64,000 nucleotides of DNA from Pseudoalteromonas luteoviolacea (GCF_000814765.1 NZ_JWIC01000001.1:1-64000); one strand, 5' to 3'; shown: positions 37,389 through 48,680, counted from the first letter of the stretch. Translations and numbers: made by a program. Notes: generated from the sequence alone by a model not told the origin.

Positions 37389-38330
37389 TTAGCCTAGGAT
37401 TTGTTTTAAACGTTTTTGCATTTCTTGGACTAACAAGTCGGGCTGAAACTTCGATAAAAATGCATTACATCCGACTTTCTCCACCATGGCTTGGTTGAAA
37501 CTGCCGCTCAATGATGTATTGAGTATGACATAGAGATCTTTGAGCCTTTCGTCATTGCGTATTTCATAGGTTAGTCGATAGCCGTCCATGACCGGCATTT
37601 CAGCATCCGTGATCACCGCCATCAGTTCTTTGTTAACGTCAATACCTTCATCTGCCCAATGCTTAAGCAGATTAAGTGCTTCTTGGCCATCTGTCGCTGG
37701 AATGATCTCTATGCCAATTTGCGCCAAGGTATCAGAGACTTGACGGCGAGCAGTGGCCGAGTCATCAGCGTGAAGAATTTTGCGTCCTTTAAATTGATTT
37801 AAGATACTCTGGTCGAGCACACCCTCTGGGATCTCAATGTCATAGTCAATGATTTCAGCAAGCACCTTTTCCACATCGATAATTTCCACAATGTGTTCAA
37901 CCCCTTCACGCTGGACCTTGGTTAATGCGGTTAAATAATGATTGCGGCCGACCGTTTTAGGTGTAGGCATAATATCTGACCAAGTGGTATTGACGATATG
38001 GTCTACTTTGCCGACTAAAAATGCTTGGACAGTTCGGTTATATTCGGTGATGACCAGGTTGCTGTCATCATCGTATTCAGTAGGGGGCATGCAAATCGCT
38101 TGTCGCAAGTCGATAACGGGGATAGATTCTCCACGTATATTGGTGACGCCAGCGACCTTAGGGTGGGCGTTGGGCATTTTGTTTAAATGAGGTAGTTTAA
38201 CGACTTCTTTTACTTTAAATACATTCAGTGCAAACAGGTGTCGACTGTGTAAATGAAATAGCAATAATTCAAGTCGGTTTTCACCTACCAACTGTGTGCG
38301 TTGATCAACTGAAGCTAACACACCCGCCAT
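37389..38330 (-). CDS. cheV: Chemotaxis coupling/regulator protein CheV
   Basis: A 313-residue CheV: an N-terminal CheW domain (residues ~15-165; VAGVTNIRGESIPVIDL) fused to a receiver domain (~180-310; ILHADDSATARRQ, phospho-Asp in VITDAEMPVMDGY, and Lys in FLSKF). CheV couples receptors to CheA and can act as a phosphate sink or adaptation factor. It is a single-gene unit upstream of uvrD on the same strand, about 150 nt away. Confidence 0.95.
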   Translation of the reverse strand: MAGVLASVDQRTQLVGENRLELLLFHLHSRHLFALNVFKVKEVVKLPHLNKMPNAHPKVAGVTNIRGESIPVIDLRQAICMPPTEYDDDSNLVITEYNRTVQAFLVGKVDHIVNTTWSDIMPTPKTVGRNHYLTALTKVQREGVEHIVEIIDVEKVLAEIIDYDIEIPEGVLDQSILNQFKGRKILHADDSATARRQVSDTLAQIGIEIIPATDGQEALNLLKHWADEGIDVNKELMAVITDAEMPVMDGYRLTYEIRNDERLKDLYVILNTSLSGSFNQAMVEKVGCNAFLSKFQPDLLVQEMQKRLKQILG

Positions 38331-38532
38331 ACTTTCACCTCATCATCTTGCTGCTTTTCAAAGTATACACATATAACAGTAAAAATTACGAGTTCTTTAC
38401 ATCAGTCGGAGTATAAAAGCAGTATTTACTGAAAAATATAGGATAAATCAAATTTTTCCGTGTAAAGCATTGACTTGTTTATGTACTCATAGATGATGTC
38501 ATACAGGGAAAAATAGAGGATCAGGAAAATCA

Positions 38533-39594
38533 ATGCCTATCGTCATGAAGCGCATGCTGTTACAAATTCAAAGCCACATCAACCGAGCCAGTTGGCAAGT
38601 TTTAGTCTTGGCGACAGTCAGTCATATGTTATTGACTTGGGGACTATTATGGCTGGCGCAAGAACAGGCGCTATTACCGTTTAATACATTTGTTTATTAC
38701 TATGTGGTCACCACTTCGACGGTGGGGTACGGTGATTTAAGTGCTGCATCGGAGTTTGGTCGATGGGTTGTTGCTTTGGTGCAAATCCCGTTTGGTTTAG
38801 CGCTCTTTGGGGTTTTATTAGGGAAAGTTGGACAAGAAATTACAATATGGGTGAAAAAAGCAATGAAAGGCGATAAAGATTTCTCACATTTACATGATCA
38901 CATCATTATTTTTGGCTGGCACGCAACCAGAACAGAAAAAATGATTGAATTTATCCTAGCTGACAATAAGCGCATTGAGCGACGGATCATTCTGGCCGTA
39001 CAAGAAGAAATGGAACACCCATTATTACGTTACCCTCAAGTAGATTTTGTGCGTTTGGCAAGCTTTACAGATGATACAGAATTATCACGTACCGCCATTC
39101 GAGAAGCTGATAAAATTATTGTGGATGGTAAAGATGATGACCATACCTTCACGACGGCATTAAAGCTCAGTCCTATGGTGAAAAACGCCGCCCACATCAG
39201 TGCTCACTTTATTGATGAAACTAAAGCACAGTTATTGCGTGTGCACTGTGCGAATGTTGAATGTTCAACCGCCATGTCTGCCGAAATATTGGTGCGTTCT
39301 ATGCAAGATCCTGGTTCTAGTCGTATACAGGAAGAGCTGTTGTCGACGTTACGAGGAGATACCCAGTTTAGTTTGCAAATCCCGGCGTCTGTCCCAGCGT
39401 GCGAGTTTGGTCAGTTGTTTATGTTTTTTAAAAAACATCACAATGCCACCTTACTTGGGGTTGCCCATGACCGAAGTGGCCAGGATATGGATTTAAATCC
39501 ACCGCTGAGTTATGCCCTCAAAGGCGGTGATTTTATTCACTATATTGCACCACAACGGGTATTGGAAAGAGAGGTAGCTTGGGAGCAGTTATGA
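38533..39594 (+). CDS. Two-TM potassium channel with RCK-type domain
   Basis: A 353-residue inner-membrane channel: TM1 (~22-43), pore loop with selectivity filter TVGYGD (residues 63-68), TM2 (~76-98), then a cytosolic RCK/TrkA-N-like Rossmann domain starting HDHIIIFGWHATRTEKMI near 121. The C-terminal ~60 residues are an additional alpha/beta domain. The architecture is that of MthK- or Kch-like channels gated by a cytosolic ligand. A TTGACT -35-like box is at 38470. The next small gene overlaps its stop (ATGA). Confidence 0.9.
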   Translation: MPIVMKRMLLQIQSHINRASWQVLVLATVSHMLLTWGLLWLAQEQALLPFNTFVYYYVVTTSTVGYGDLSAASEFGRWVVALVQIPFGLALFGVLLGKVGQEITIWVKKAMKGDKDFSHLHDHIIIFGWHATRTEKMIEFILADNKRIERRIILAVQEEMEHPLLRYPQVDFVRLASFTDDTELSRTAIREADKIIVDGKDDDHTFTTALKLSPMVKNAAHISAHFIDETKAQLLRVHCANVECSTAMSAEILVRSMQDPGSSRIQEELLSTLRGDTQFSLQIPASVPACEFGQLFMFFKKHHNATLLGVAHDRSGQDMDLNPPLSYALKGGDFIHYIAPQRVLEREVAWEQL

Positions 39595-39797
39595 ACGAGT
39601 TGATGTTAATGGTTGGGGTGGTTTGCCTCTACCTAGCGCCGATTGCGATGGTGGCAGGTAGTAAGCGTTCCAAAGGACATGAAAAAAACGGTTGGCTGAT
39701 TGGTACCTTGCTCTTTTCATGGGTAGCACTGTTGTTATATGTGACGATGATCCCCAAAACTGGGCGAGTGAAAACTCGCCGTAAAAAAACGGGGTAG
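39591..39797 (+). CDS. Small two-TM membrane protein
   Basis: A 68-residue protein with two hydrophobic segments (about 4-22 and 33-54) and a strongly basic tail (KTGRVKTRRKKTG). The ATG overlaps the channel-gene stop as ATGA and has GGGAG 5 nt upstream, so it is coupled to the channel. The family is unknown; a superinfection- or PLDc_N-like short membrane helper is possible. Context suggests a channel accessory protein. Confidence 0.7.
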   Translation: MNELMLMVGVVCLYLAPIAMVAGSKRSKGHEKNGWLIGTLLFSWVALLLYVTMIPKTGRVKTRRKKTG

Positions 39798-39798
39798 C

Positions 39799-40260
39799 CT
39801 ACCTTTTTGACATCGTAATAATGTGTCGCCATTCAACCTCTGTGACCGGCATAATAGACAGTCTTCCAGCTTTTTTTAAGGCCAGTTCAGTGATGGCATC
39901 CTCCGCTTTAATCGCTTTTAGGGTTACCTGTTCGGGCAATTGTTCGACATATTGCACGGTAACACCTACCCACCTTGGATTGTCTGGTGTCGATTTAGGG
40001 TCGTAGTAATCACTACTGGCATCAAATTGATACGGATCTGTTTGCGCCCCTTGTGTGACTTTGGCGATGCCAACAACGGCTGGTACTTTACAGCTGGAAT
40101 GATAAATAAAGACTTCATCACCCACCTGCATCTGGTCGCGCATGAAGTTACGTGCTTGGTAGTTGCGGATCCCTTCCCAAAATGTACTTTGCTCAGGGGC
40201 GTTTTTTAAATCATCGAGAGAGTATGCATCAGGTTCAGTTTTGAATAACCAATAAGCCAT
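39799..40260 (-). CDS. EVE-domain protein (THYN1-like)
   Basis: A 153-residue single EVE domain (PUA/YTH superfamily), which binds modified bases in nucleic acids. Typical motifs are YWLFKTEPDAYSLDDL at the start, FWEGIRNYQARNFMRDQMQ..D.VFIYHSS near 27-56 and P.WVGV...Y near 94-104. It is convergent with the channel operon (2-nt gap) and divergent from tesB. Confidence 0.92.
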   Translation of the reverse strand: MAYWLFKTEPDAYSLDDLKNAPEQSTFWEGIRNYQARNFMRDQMQVGDEVFIYHSSCKVPAVVGIAKVTQGAQTDPYQFDASSDYYDPKSTPDNPRWVGVTVQYVEQLPEQVTLKAIKAEDAITELALKKAGRLSIMPVTEVEWRHIITMSKR

Positions 40261-40334
40261 TATAAGTGCTCAATTAAAGGTAGATTAGTGTATTATTATC
40301 ACTAATCGCAGTAACTACAATGGTGAGGTAGCTA

Positions 40335-41192
40335 ATGAGTCAGGTTTTACAGGATTTACTTGATTTATTGAGTTTGGAAGAAATTGAGCAGGGGATCTAT
40401 CGCGGGCAAAGTCAAGATTTAGGATTTCCACAGGTCTTTGGTGGACAGGTAATGGGACAAGCACTGTCTGCAGCGAAATACACCCTACCTGAGGGCCGTT
40501 ATGTCAACTCTCTACATTCTTATTTCTTGCGCCCAGGCGATGCCAGTAAACCCATTGTATATGATGTAGAAAATATTCGAGATGGACGCAGCTTCAGCAC
40601 AAGACGAGTGAGTGCAATCCAATATGGGAAACCGATTTTTTATATGACGGCGTCGTTTCAAGGAGATGAACCAGGTTTATCCCATCAATCTGACATGCCG
40701 GTTGTGCCAGAGCCTGAAACTTTGAAATCTGCGCTGCAGTTTTATCAAGATAATGCTGAGTTGATCCCAAAGGCGCTGAGACCTAAGTTTACCCAAGAAA
40801 TGCCGTTGGATATGCGCCCGGTCAATTTTCAAAATCCGTTTCAGCCACAAAAGGCGGCAGCTAAGCGTCACGTTTGGTTTAAAGCTAATGGCACCATGCC
40901 AGATGAAAGGCGTATTCATAATTATTTATTGGCTTATGCGTCTGACTTTGAGTTTTTACCAACCGCTTTGCAACCTCACGGTCTATCATTTATGCAGCCG
41001 AATATGCAGGTTGCGACGATTGACCATGCGATGTGGTTTCACCGTCCATTTAGATTAGACGATTGGATGCTGTACAGTGTCGATAGTCCAAGCGCGAGCA
41101 ATGGTCGCGGTCTGGTACGTGGGCAATTCTTTAATCGTCAGGGTGAACTTGTGGCATCCACGATACAAGAAGGGGTAATGCGCCAACGCTAA
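40335..41192 (+). CDS. tesB: Acyl-CoA thioesterase II
   Basis: TesB hydrolyses medium- and long-chain acyl-CoA to free acid and CoA. The 285 residues match E. coli TesB (286) with two hot-dog domains; [13 protein letters not shown] near 36-48, [11 protein letters not shown] near 59-69 and the C-terminal [14 protein letters not shown] and RG...GQ.F...GELVAS blocks, which contain the catalytic Asp, Thr/Ser and Gln positions, are present. A 25-bp region with ATGCGCCA/TGGCGCAT arms (41178-41202) at its stop may terminate both it and the convergent plsB. Confidence 0.95.
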   Translation: MSQVLQDLLDLLSLEEIEQGIYRGQSQDLGFPQVFGGQVMGQALSAAKYTLPEGRYVNSLHSYFLRPGDASKPIVYDVENIRDGRSFSTRRVSAIQYGKPIFYMTASFQGDEPGLSHQSDMPVVPEPETLKSALQFYQDNAELIPKALRPKFTQEMPLDMRPVNFQNPFQPQKAAAKRHVWFKANGTMPDERRIHNYLLAYASDFEFLPTALQPHGLSFMQPNMQVATIDHAMWFHRPFRLDDWMLYSVDSPSASNGRGLVRGQFFNRQGELVASTIQEGVMRQR

Positions 41193-41212
41193 TGTGGCGC
41201 ATCGGTATCGCG

Positions 41213-43639
41213 TTAAACCGTATCGTTGATAGACTGCCAGATACGTGCTGGGAGTAATTCGGTGAGAAACCCTTGCAGCTCTACAAGCTGAGTTTCAGCA
41301 TTGATAGTCTGTTGCTCCGAAATACTGATAAAGCCTTGTTCTCTCAGTGCATTGATAAAATTACTCAAGACTTTTTTGTCAAAAAACTCTGGGCTCTTAA
41401 TCCCATGCAGGGTGCCTAAACGGTTTGCTAAAATGTCGCTTTCTCTTTCTAAATCAGGACGTTTAATCCCTTGATTATTGATCACGAGACTGCTGGTGAT
41501 CGCATAACGCTCAAGCGTTAAGTGGCACACTTTACCCAGCATTTCTAGCTTAGCAAGGGCGCGATTGTCCTTACTCGCAACAGCCTGCTCACCATCAAAA
41601 GTGATCAAGTCATGCTGTGCAAAGCTCTCTAGAATATTGTTAACGTAGCCGCTTGGCATCGGGGATAAAAACCACTCTTTGGCAAACAGCGGGTACAGCG
41701 TTGCGAGTTTTTGCTCACACTCTTTTACACTCATGCGATAGCGATTGAATAGCATCTGCGCAAGTACGCTGGGCACGGCAAACAGATGCAAAATATTGTT
41801 GCGATAATAGTTGAATAGCGTACGTTCTTTTTCTTTGATGGTAATGATGTCACCTAATCCATCTTGCAGTACTTCAAATTTATCGAGTTTAAGTGCGTGG
41901 GCCAGCAGCGCCTCAGCATCTTCATCTGGTTGGGTAACATGTGCATTGTATTTGGCGTGTTTTTGTAGAGCCAAATAAAAGCGCAATTGCTCCAGCAGTT
42001 TTTGCTTACTCAAAGCAAATTGCTCATTACTGAGCAAGATGGTCGCAAGCACATTGATCACGTTCAAAGCCGCACTGGCGTTGATGTTCGTCATGATTTG
42101 GTCGGCGACATTAGCAACTTGGTTGTTAAGCCACTGTGGTTTTGGTGCGTCTTCTGCACTGATGGCTTGGCGCCAATCAGGTTGGTGCTCATTTAAGTAC
42201 TGGTTTAGGTTGATAGGTTGGCCAAAGTTTAAGTAGCCGCGCCCGTAGTTGCGTAAGTTTTTAATGGCTTTGAAGACACCCAGTACAGATTCATTTTTCT
42301 TATTGTTGCCAGCGAGCTCTTTGAGATAGGTGTTGATCTCCATAACATGCTCGTAGCCAATATAAACAGGTACGATCGAAATCGGCCTGTCTATGCCCTT
42401 GAGCATAGATTGCATGGTCATGGCTAACATACCGGTTTTGGGTGGCAGTAAGCGACCTGTGCGACTACGCCCGCCCTCAGTGTAAAATTTAACTGAGTAA
42501 CCTTTAATAAATAACTGACTTAAATACTCTTTGAAAACCGCAGAGTAGAGTTTATTGCCGGCAAATGAGCGGCGAATAAAAAACGCACCTGAGCGGCGGA
42601 AAATACCACCTGCTGGGAAAAAGTTGAGATTCACACCTGCGGCAATGTGCGGCGGTACTAAGCCTTGATGATAAATGACATAAGTCAGTAATAAATAATC
42701 CATATGGGAGCGATGACATGGCACGTAAATAATTTCGTGTCCTTTGTCCGCCAGCGATCTGACCTCATCGGCATTTTTAACCTCAATGCCGTTGTATAAT
42801 TTGTTCCAGAGCCAAGTCAATACGCGGTCGGCGACACGGACCATGGCATCAGAATAGTTTGCAGCGATCTCGTCTAGTAACTCTTGGGCGTTGAGTCTTG
42901 CTTCATGATGACTCAAGCCTTTTGCTTTGGCTTCTTCGGCAATGGCCTTTTTGATATTGGGTGCGGCGAGAATAGAGTTAAATAAGGCTTCTCTGGATGG
43001 GAGCTTAGGCCCTGTTGCAGCAAGTTGTTGACGGCGGAAGTGAACACGGGCGACCCGAAGTAGCTTTTGTGGAAGCTCTTCGACATCGGCTTTATCATTC
43101 ATTAATTGCTCTACGGCAATGGGGGCTGAAAAGCGCACTAGATTATCACGACCTGAAAACAAGACGACTAAGCTTTTTCGAAGCCAACTTGGTGTCAGGG
43201 AGTGGCTCAGTAAAGTGCCTAAACCTGGCTTCTCTTTACCAGGATCTCTGCCCCAAAAAACCGAGACAGGTAAAATTTGTGCTTTGACCTCTGGGTTGGC
43301 TTTGAGCGCGTAGAATATGTCTTTGCTGAGCGCTAATGCATTACTGGGCTTAGCCGATTTGGAGAATAGCGGCGTTGGATTTTGCATCGCAATAAAACGC
43401 GGTACCTCAGTACTGCCAATCTTTTGTGATTGCATTGGGCTTGGTAAACCAAGCTGCTGGCACATGCGATCAATGGCTGCGAGATCGGAATGGGAGTTTA
43501 ATCTCGTCACATAAAAAGTTGGCAGGTTTGGGTCGAGGCTAAATTGCTCGATTGGGTTTTCTGGCAACAGTTTACTTTTAACTAAAAGCCAATTAGTCCA
43601 GCGCGCGAGCACGTTGAGACTTTGGGATATAAAGCGCAT
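41213..43639 (-). CDS. plsB: Glycerol-3-phosphate acyltransferase PlsB
   Basis: PlsB acylates the sn-1 position of glycerol-3-phosphate, the first step of membrane phospholipid synthesis, at the inner membrane. The 808 residues match E. coli PlsB (807). The acyltransferase motif I is HRSHMD (H-X4-D), followed by GGRSRTGRLLPPKTGML, with IVPVYIGYEH and the N-terminal amphipathic region also conserved. The ATG at 43639 is chosen because further upstream codons run through a strong hairpin (43677-43714) and lack homology. Confidence 0.96.
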   Translation of the reverse strand: MRFISQSLNVLARWTNWLLVKSKLLPENPIEQFSLDPNLPTFYVTRLNSHSDLAAIDRMCQQLGLPSPMQSQKIGSTEVPRFIAMQNPTPLFSKSAKPSNALALSKDIFYALKANPEVKAQILPVSVFWGRDPGKEKPGLGTLLSHSLTPSWLRKSLVVLFSGRDNLVRFSAPIAVEQLMNDKADVEELPQKLLRVARVHFRRQQLAATGPKLPSREALFNSILAAPNIKKAIAEEAKAKGLSHHEARLNAQELLDEIAANYSDAMVRVADRVLTWLWNKLYNGIEVKNADEVRSLADKGHEIIYVPCHRSHMDYLLLTYVIYHQGLVPPHIAAGVNLNFFPAGGIFRRSGAFFIRRSFAGNKLYSAVFKEYLSQLFIKGYSVKFYTEGGRSRTGRLLPPKTGMLAMTMQSMLKGIDRPISIVPVYIGYEHVMEINTYLKELAGNNKKNESVLGVFKAIKNLRNYGRGYLNFGQPINLNQYLNEHQPDWRQAISAEDAPKPQWLNNQVANVADQIMTNINASAALNVINVLATILLSNEQFALSKQKLLEQLRFYLALQKHAKYNAHVTQPDEDAEALLAHALKLDKFEVLQDGLGDIITIKEKERTLFNYYRNNILHLFAVPSVLAQMLFNRYRMSVKECEQKLATLYPLFAKEWFLSPMPSGYVNNILESFAQHDLITFDGEQAVASKDNRALAKLEMLGKVCHLTLERYAITSSLVINNQGIKRPDLERESDILANRLGTLHGIKSPEFFDKKVLSNFINALREQGFISISEQQTINAETQLVELQGFLTELLPARIWQSINDTV

Positions 43640-43676
43640 ATACAGTACCAAATAATAATTTTTGTAATAGAATATC

Positions 43677-43714
43677 AAGGATTCACTGGACTGACCATGG
43701 TCCAGTGAGTCCTT
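43677..43714. other. Long hairpin upstream of plsB
   Basis: AAGGATTCACTGGAC and GTCCAGTGAGTCCTT form a 15-bp stem (one T-G wobble) with an 8-nt loop, starting 38 nt before the plsB ATG. It may be a plsB 5'-UTR structure or an operator. The rest of 43640-43945, between plsB and the S10 promoter, contains no credible ORF. Confidence 0.55.
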
Positions 43715-43945
43715 GCGTGGTGTCACCTACAGCCAAGTTATGATGTTTGAGGTGCCACCAATATGAAACCAAAGCACGCTACAGGTTGTATTAGTATAGC
43801 CAAGGCAGGTTTAAACACAGTTATTTATTAGGACGTTAGCCTGCCAATGAACTTTAATTTGGCACGTGATTAAAGAGTGGCTAGGGCGCTGAGTTTGGTG
43901 AAAAAACAGGATATCGCAGTGCGACAAATTTATTGCATTTAATTG

Positions 43946-43973
43946 TTGCATTTATCACCAGTATCATTATAAT
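43946..43973 (+). promoter_or_regulatory. S10 operon promoter
   Basis: TTGCAT, 16 nt, TATAAT: a near-consensus sigma-70 promoter about 180 nt upstream of rpsJ, the expected place for the S10 leader start. Confidence 0.75.
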
Positions 43974-44023
43974 GTGCGAACTTTCTCGGCTTCTGGCCGT
44001 TGAAAGTATAAATGAAAGTCTGG

Positions 44024-44125
44024 ATTTCAGACTATTAAACAGGAACTCCGATTTGGAGTTCGATGGTAGAAATAAAAGAACAACCGACTTCTTAGGTATT
44101 TTAAGATAGTTTCGGCGGTTTTTTT
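44024..44125 (+). promoter_or_regulatory. S10 operon leader hairpins (L4-type control region)
   Basis: The 5' UTR holds three successive stems: AGTCTG-GATTT-CAGACT, GAACTCC-GATTT-GGAGTTC, and AACCGAC...CGGCGGTT followed by seven T (44082-44125). The last resembles a transcription attenuator. In gammaproteobacteria ribosomal protein L4 binds the S10 leader to cause attenuation and block translation; assigning that role here is by analogy. Confidence 0.65.
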
Positions 44126-44154
44126 ATGCTCTTTTTAAATGCTCTTTTAATTGA

Positions 44155-44475
<321 letters not shown>

Positions 44476-44502
44476 TCGAAAGATTAGAGAGGTTTTAGGA
44501 AA

Positions 44503-45138
44503 ATGGCATTAGGTCTAGTCGGTCGTAAAGTGGGTATGACACGTATCTTCACTGAAGATGGTGTATCTATCCCTGTGACAGTTATCGAAGCGACGCCTAA
44601 CCGTGTAACTCAGATCAAATCTGACGCTACAGACGGTTATAACGCGCTTCAAGTTACTGCAGGCGAGAAAAAAGCAAGCCGTGTAAACAAACCAGCAGCG
44701 GGTCACTTCGCAAAAGCTGGCGTTGAAGCGGGTCGTGGCCTGTGGGAATTCCGTCTTAACGGCGGAGAAGGTGAGTTTGAAGTAGGTTCAGAACTAACTG
44801 TTGAACTTTTCACTGAAGTGAAAAAAGTAGACGTTACTGGTACTTCAAAAGGTAAAGGTTTCCAAGGTGGTGTTAAGCGCTGGAACTTCAGCATGCAAGA
44901 CGCTACACACGGTAACTCTCTATCTCACCGTGCTCCTGGTTCAATCGGTCAAAACCAGTCTCCTGGTAAAGTTTTCAAAGGTAAGAAAATGGCCGGTCAA
45001 ATGGGTAATGTTCGTTCTACGACACAGAACCTTGAACTAGTTCGTGTTGACGCTGAGCGTAACCTGCTTTTAGTTAAAGGTGCAGTACCTGGCGCTATCG
45101 GCGGCGACGTTATCGTTAAACCTGCTGTTAAAGCATAA
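44503..45138 (+). CDS. rplC: 50S ribosomal protein L3
   Basis: A 211-residue L3 ([13 protein letters not shown] start; [12 protein letters not shown] and [20 protein letters not shown] central loop, in which Gln is the residue methylated by PrmB in E. coli). It binds 23S rRNA early in assembly. It is the second gene of the operon. Confidence 0.99.
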   Translation: MALGLVGRKVGMTRIFTEDGVSIPVTVIEATPNRVTQIKSDATDGYNALQVTAGEKKASRVNKPAAGHFAKAGVEAGRGLWEFRLNGGEGEFEVGSELTVELFTEVKKVDVTGTSKGKGFQGGVKRWNFSMQDATHGNSLSHRAPGSIGQNQSPGKVFKGKKMAGQMGNVRSTTQNLELVRVDAERNLLLVKGAVPGAIGGDVIVKPAVKA

Positions 45139-45155
45139 GTCCTGGAGATTTAGTG

Positions 45156-45758
45156 ATGGAATTAGCAATTAAAGGCGCTGGTGCGCTTGAAGTTTCCGAA
45201 GCTACTTTTGGACGTGAGTTTAACGAAGCATTAGTACACCAAGTAGTTGTTGCTTACGCAGCAGGTGCTCGTCAAGGTACTAAAGCTCAGAAGACGCGTT
45301 CTGAAGTACGTGGTGGTGGTAAGAAACCATTCCGCCAAAAAGGTACTGGCCGTGCACGTGCTGGTACAATCCGCAGCCCAATCTGGCGCAGCGGTGGTGT
45401 GAGCTTTGCAGCTAAGCCGCAAGATCACAGCCAAAAAGTTAACCGTAAGATGTATCGCGGTGCGATCAAGAGCATCTTATCTGAACTAGTTCGTCAAGAG
45501 CGTCTTATTGTTGTTGAAAACTTCGGTTTAGAAGCACCTAAGACTAAAGAACTAGTAGCTAAGCTTAAAGAGCTTGAGCTAAAAGACGTATTAATCGTGA
45601 CTGAAGAAGTAGATGAGAATCTATTCCTTTCATCTCGTAACCTGTACAAGGTTGATACTCGTGACGTAGCTGGCATCGACCCAGTAAGCCTAATCGCTTT
45701 CGATAAGGTTCTAATTACTGCTGGTGCTGTGAAGCAACTTGAGGAGTCATTAGCATGA
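45156..45758 (+). CDS. rplD: 50S ribosomal protein L4
   Basis: A 200-residue L4 (E. coli 201) with the extended loop [18 protein letters not shown]. It is the likely autogenous regulator of this operon through the leader upstream of rpsJ. The ATG at 45156 is used; the GTG three bases earlier is in frame but lacks better ribosome-site spacing. Its end overlaps rplW by 4 nt. Confidence 0.99.
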   Translation: MELAIKGAGALEVSEATFGREFNEALVHQVVVAYAAGARQGTKAQKTRSEVRGGGKKPFRQKGTGRARAGTIRSPIWRSGGVSFAAKPQDHSQKVNRKMYRGAIKSILSELVRQERLIVVENFGLEAPKTKELVAKLKELELKDVLIVTEEVDENLFLSSRNLYKVDTRDVAGIDPVSLIAFDKVLITAGAVKQLEESLA

Positions 45759-46057
45759 TCAGTGAAGAACGTCTTTTAAAAGTAATTCTTGCTCCACACA
45801 TCTCTGAGAAAAGCACTATCTCTGCTGAAGCGAACAACACTATTGTGTTCAAAGTAGCAAAAGATGCAAACAAAGCTGAAGTTAAAGCAGCTGTTGAAAA
45901 GCTTTTTGAAGTAGAAGTAACTGGTGTTCGCACTCTAAACGTTAAGGGTAAAACAAAGCGTACAGGCATGCGTTTCGGCCGTCGTTCAGACTGGAAGAAA
46001 GCCTACGTTACTCTTAAAGAAGGCAGCGAGCTAGACTTTGTCGGCGGCGCCGAGTAA
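45755..46057 (+). CDS. rplW: 50S ribosomal protein L23
   Basis: A 100-residue L23, at the exit tunnel where trigger factor and SRP dock ([15 protein letters not shown] start; [16 protein letters not shown] end). It overlaps rplD by ATGA-type coupling. Confidence 0.99.
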   Translation: MISEERLLKVILAPHISEKSTISAEANNTIVFKVAKDANKAEVKAAVEKLFEVEVTGVRTLNVKGKTKRTGMRFGRRSDWKKAYVTLKEGSELDFVGGAE

Positions 46058-46074
46058 TAAGGGGAGTTAGAATT

Positions 46075-46899
46075 ATGGCACTTCAAAAGTGTAAACCAAC
46101 TTCTGCGGGTCGTCGTCACGTCGTTAAAGTGGTTAACCCTGATCTACACAAGGGTAAGCCATACGCTCCGCTACTAGAGAAAAACTCTAAATCAGGTGGT
46201 CGTAACAACAACGGTCGTATCACGGTTCGTCACATCGGTGGTGGTCACAAGCATCACTATCGTGTAATCGACTTTAAACGCACTAAAGACGGCATTCCAG
46301 CTGTTGTTGAGCGTCTAGAGTATGATCCAAACCGTAGCGCAAACATCGCTCTTGTATTATATGCAGACGGTGAGCGTCGTTACATCATCGCACCTAAAGG
46401 TGTTAAAGCAGGTGATGCTATCCAGTCTGGTGTTGATGCACCAATCAAAGCTGGTAACACATTACCAATGCGTAACATCCCAGTAGGTACTACAGTACAC
46501 AATGTTGAGCTTAAGCCTGGTAAAGGCGCTCAGATTGCACGTTCTGCTGGTGCATATGTACAGATCCTAGCGCGTGAAGGCCAGTACGTGACTCTACGTC
46601 TACGTTCAGGTGAAATGCGTAAAGTTGAAGCGGATTGCCGCGCAACTATCGGTGAAGTAGGTAACGCTGAACACATGCTACGTTCACTAGGTAAAGCTGG
46701 TGCTAACCGTTGGCGTGGTATCCGTCCTACAGTTCGTGGTGTTGCCATGAACCCGATTGACCACCCACACGGTGGTGGTGAAGGTCGTACATCTGGTGGT
46801 CGTCACCCTGTGTCTCCATGGGGTAAGCCTACTAAGGGTGCTAAGACACGTAAGAACAAGCGTACTGATAAATTTATCGTACGTCGTCGTACTAAGTAA
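46075..46899 (+). CDS. rplB: 50S ribosomal protein L2
   Basis: A 274-residue L2, required for subunit association and peptidyl transfer. The conserved C-terminal [13 protein letters not shown] loop with the key His is present. GGGGAG precedes the ATG. Confidence 0.99.
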   Translation: MALQKCKPTSAGRRHVVKVVNPDLHKGKPYAPLLEKNSKSGGRNNNGRITVRHIGGGHKHHYRVIDFKRTKDGIPAVVERLEYDPNRSANIALVLYADGERRYIIAPKGVKAGDAIQSGVDAPIKAGNTLPMRNIPVGTTVHNVELKPGKGAQIARSAGAYVQILAREGQYVTLRLRSGEMRKVEADCRATIGEVGNAEHMLRSLGKAGANRWRGIRPTVRGVAMNPIDHPHGGGEGRTSGGRHPVSPWGKPTKGAKTRKNKRTDKFIVRRRTK

Positions 46900-46906
46900 T
46901 AGTTGA

Positions 46907-47194
<288 letters not shown>

Positions 47195-47206
47195 TCGGAG
47201 GATATG

Positions 47207-47539
47207 ATGGAAGCATTAGCTAAACACAAATTCGCCTCTGGTTCGGCGCAAAAAGCACGTCTAGTTGCTGATCAGATCCGCGGACTTCCGGTTGATCGCG
47301 CGCTAGAAATCCTAGCGTATAGCCCAAAGAAAGCGGCTGTATTGGTTAAAAAAGTACTTGAGTCTGCTATCGCTAACGCGGAGCACAACGAAGGTGCTGA
47401 CATTGATGAGCTTAAAGTGGCTAAAGTATTTGTAGACGAAGGTCCTACAATGAAGCGTATTATGCCACGTGCTAAAGGACGCGCAGACCGCATCCTTAAG
47501 CGTTCAAGCCACATCACTGTTGTGGTTTCAGATAGCTAG
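47207..47539 (+). CDS. rplV: 50S ribosomal protein L22
   Basis: A 110-residue L22, the same length as in E. coli, lining the exit tunnel. The conserved loop [21 protein letters not shown] is present (its Met-Lys-Arg tip is where macrolide-resistance changes occur in other species). Of two adjacent ATGs the second is better spaced (5 nt) from GGAGG. Confidence 0.98.
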   Translation: MEALAKHKFASGSAQKARLVADQIRGLPVDRALEILAYSPKKAAVLVKKVLESAIANAEHNEGADIDELKVAKVFVDEGPTMKRIMPRAKGRADRILKRSSHITVVVSDS

Positions 47540-47551
47540 GAGATATAAGTA

Positions 47552-48253
47552 ATGGGACAAAAAGTTCATCCTACTGGTATTCGCCTAGGTATCTCAAAAC
47601 CTTGGGTATCTACTTGGTACGCGAATACAAAAGATTTCTCTGAGCAGCTTTTTGGCGATCACAAAGTGCGTCAATACCTTACTAAGGAATTGAAAAACGC
47701 TTCTGTGTCTAAAATCGTTATCGAGCGTCCAGCTAAATCTATCCGTGTAACAATTCACACAGCTCGTCCTGGTGTTGTTATCGGTAAAAAAGGTGAAGAC
47801 GTTGAAAAGCTTCGCCAAGCTGTAACTAAGCTTGCTGGTGTACCTGCACAAATCAACATTGCAGAAGTACGTAAGCCTGAGCTAGATGCTCAATTAGTTG
47901 CTGACGGTATCTCTTCACAGCTAGAACGTCGTGTTATGTTCCGCCGCGCTATGAAGCGCGCAGTACAAAATGCAATGCGTCTAGGTGCTAAAGGTATCAA
48001 AGTTGAAGTTAGCGGTCGTCTAGGCGGCGCTGAAATCGCACGTTCTGAGTGGTACCGTGAAGGTCGTGTACCTCTACACACTCTACGTGCTGATATCGAT
48101 TACGCAACTTCAGAAGCTTTGACTACTTACGGCATCATCGGTGTTAAAGTTTGGATCTTCAAAGGCGAAGTTATCGGTGGTCTTCCACTGAAACAAGAGC
48201 AAGAGAAGCCAGCTAAACGCGCACCGAAGAAAGCTAAAAAAAGTGCTAAGTAA
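47552..48253 (+). CDS. rpsC: 30S ribosomal protein S3
   Basis: A 233-residue S3 with KH domain ([15 protein letters not shown]) and C-terminal domain [20 protein letters not shown], part of the mRNA-entry helicase surface. The Lys/Ala-rich tail [12 protein letters not shown] is typical. Confidence 0.99.
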   Translation: MGQKVHPTGIRLGISKPWVSTWYANTKDFSEQLFGDHKVRQYLTKELKNASVSKIVIERPAKSIRVTIHTARPGVVIGKKGEDVEKLRQAVTKLAGVPAQINIAEVRKPELDAQLVADGISSQLERRVMFRRAMKRAVQNAMRLGAKGIKVEVSGRLGGAEIARSEWYREGRVPLHTLRADIDYATSEALTTYGIIGVKVWIFKGEVIGGLPLKQEQEKPAKRAPKKAKKSAK

Positions 48254-48266
48254 GAGGTAGCGACTA

Positions 48267-48680
48267 ATGTTACAGCCAAAACGTACAAAATTCCGCAAGG
48301 TACACAAAGGCCGCAACCGTGGTCTTGCTACTAGCGGTAACAAAGTTAGCTTCGGTTCTTTCGGCTTGAAAGCGACTGGCCGTGGCCGTATGACTGCTCG
48401 TCAAATCGAAGCAGCTCGTCGTGCTATGACGCGTCATATCAAGCGTCAAGGTAAAATCTGGATCCGTGTGTTCCCAGATAAGCCGATTACAGAAAAACCG
48501 CTTGAAGTTCGTATGGGTAAAGGTAAAGGTTCTGTTGAATACTGGGTTGCTGAAATTCAGCCTGGTAAAGTACTTTACGAGATGGAAGGTGTTTCAGAAG
48601 AGCTTGCTCGTGAAGCATTCGACCTAGCTGCTCGTAAATTACCTTTCAAAACAACATTTGTAACTCGGACGGTAATGTAA
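48267..48680 (+). CDS. rplP: 50S ribosomal protein L16
   Basis: A 137-residue L16 ([17 protein letters not shown] start; [21 protein letters not shown]), near the A-site and peptidyl-transferase centre. Its stop overlaps the rpmC start (TAATG). Confidence 0.99.
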   Translation: MLQPKRTKFRKVHKGRNRGLATSGNKVSFGSFGLKATGRGRMTARQIEAARRAMTRHIKRQGKIWIRVFPDKPITEKPLEVRMGKGKGSVEYWVAEIQPGKVLYEMEGVSEELAREAFDLAARKLPFKTTFVTRTVM

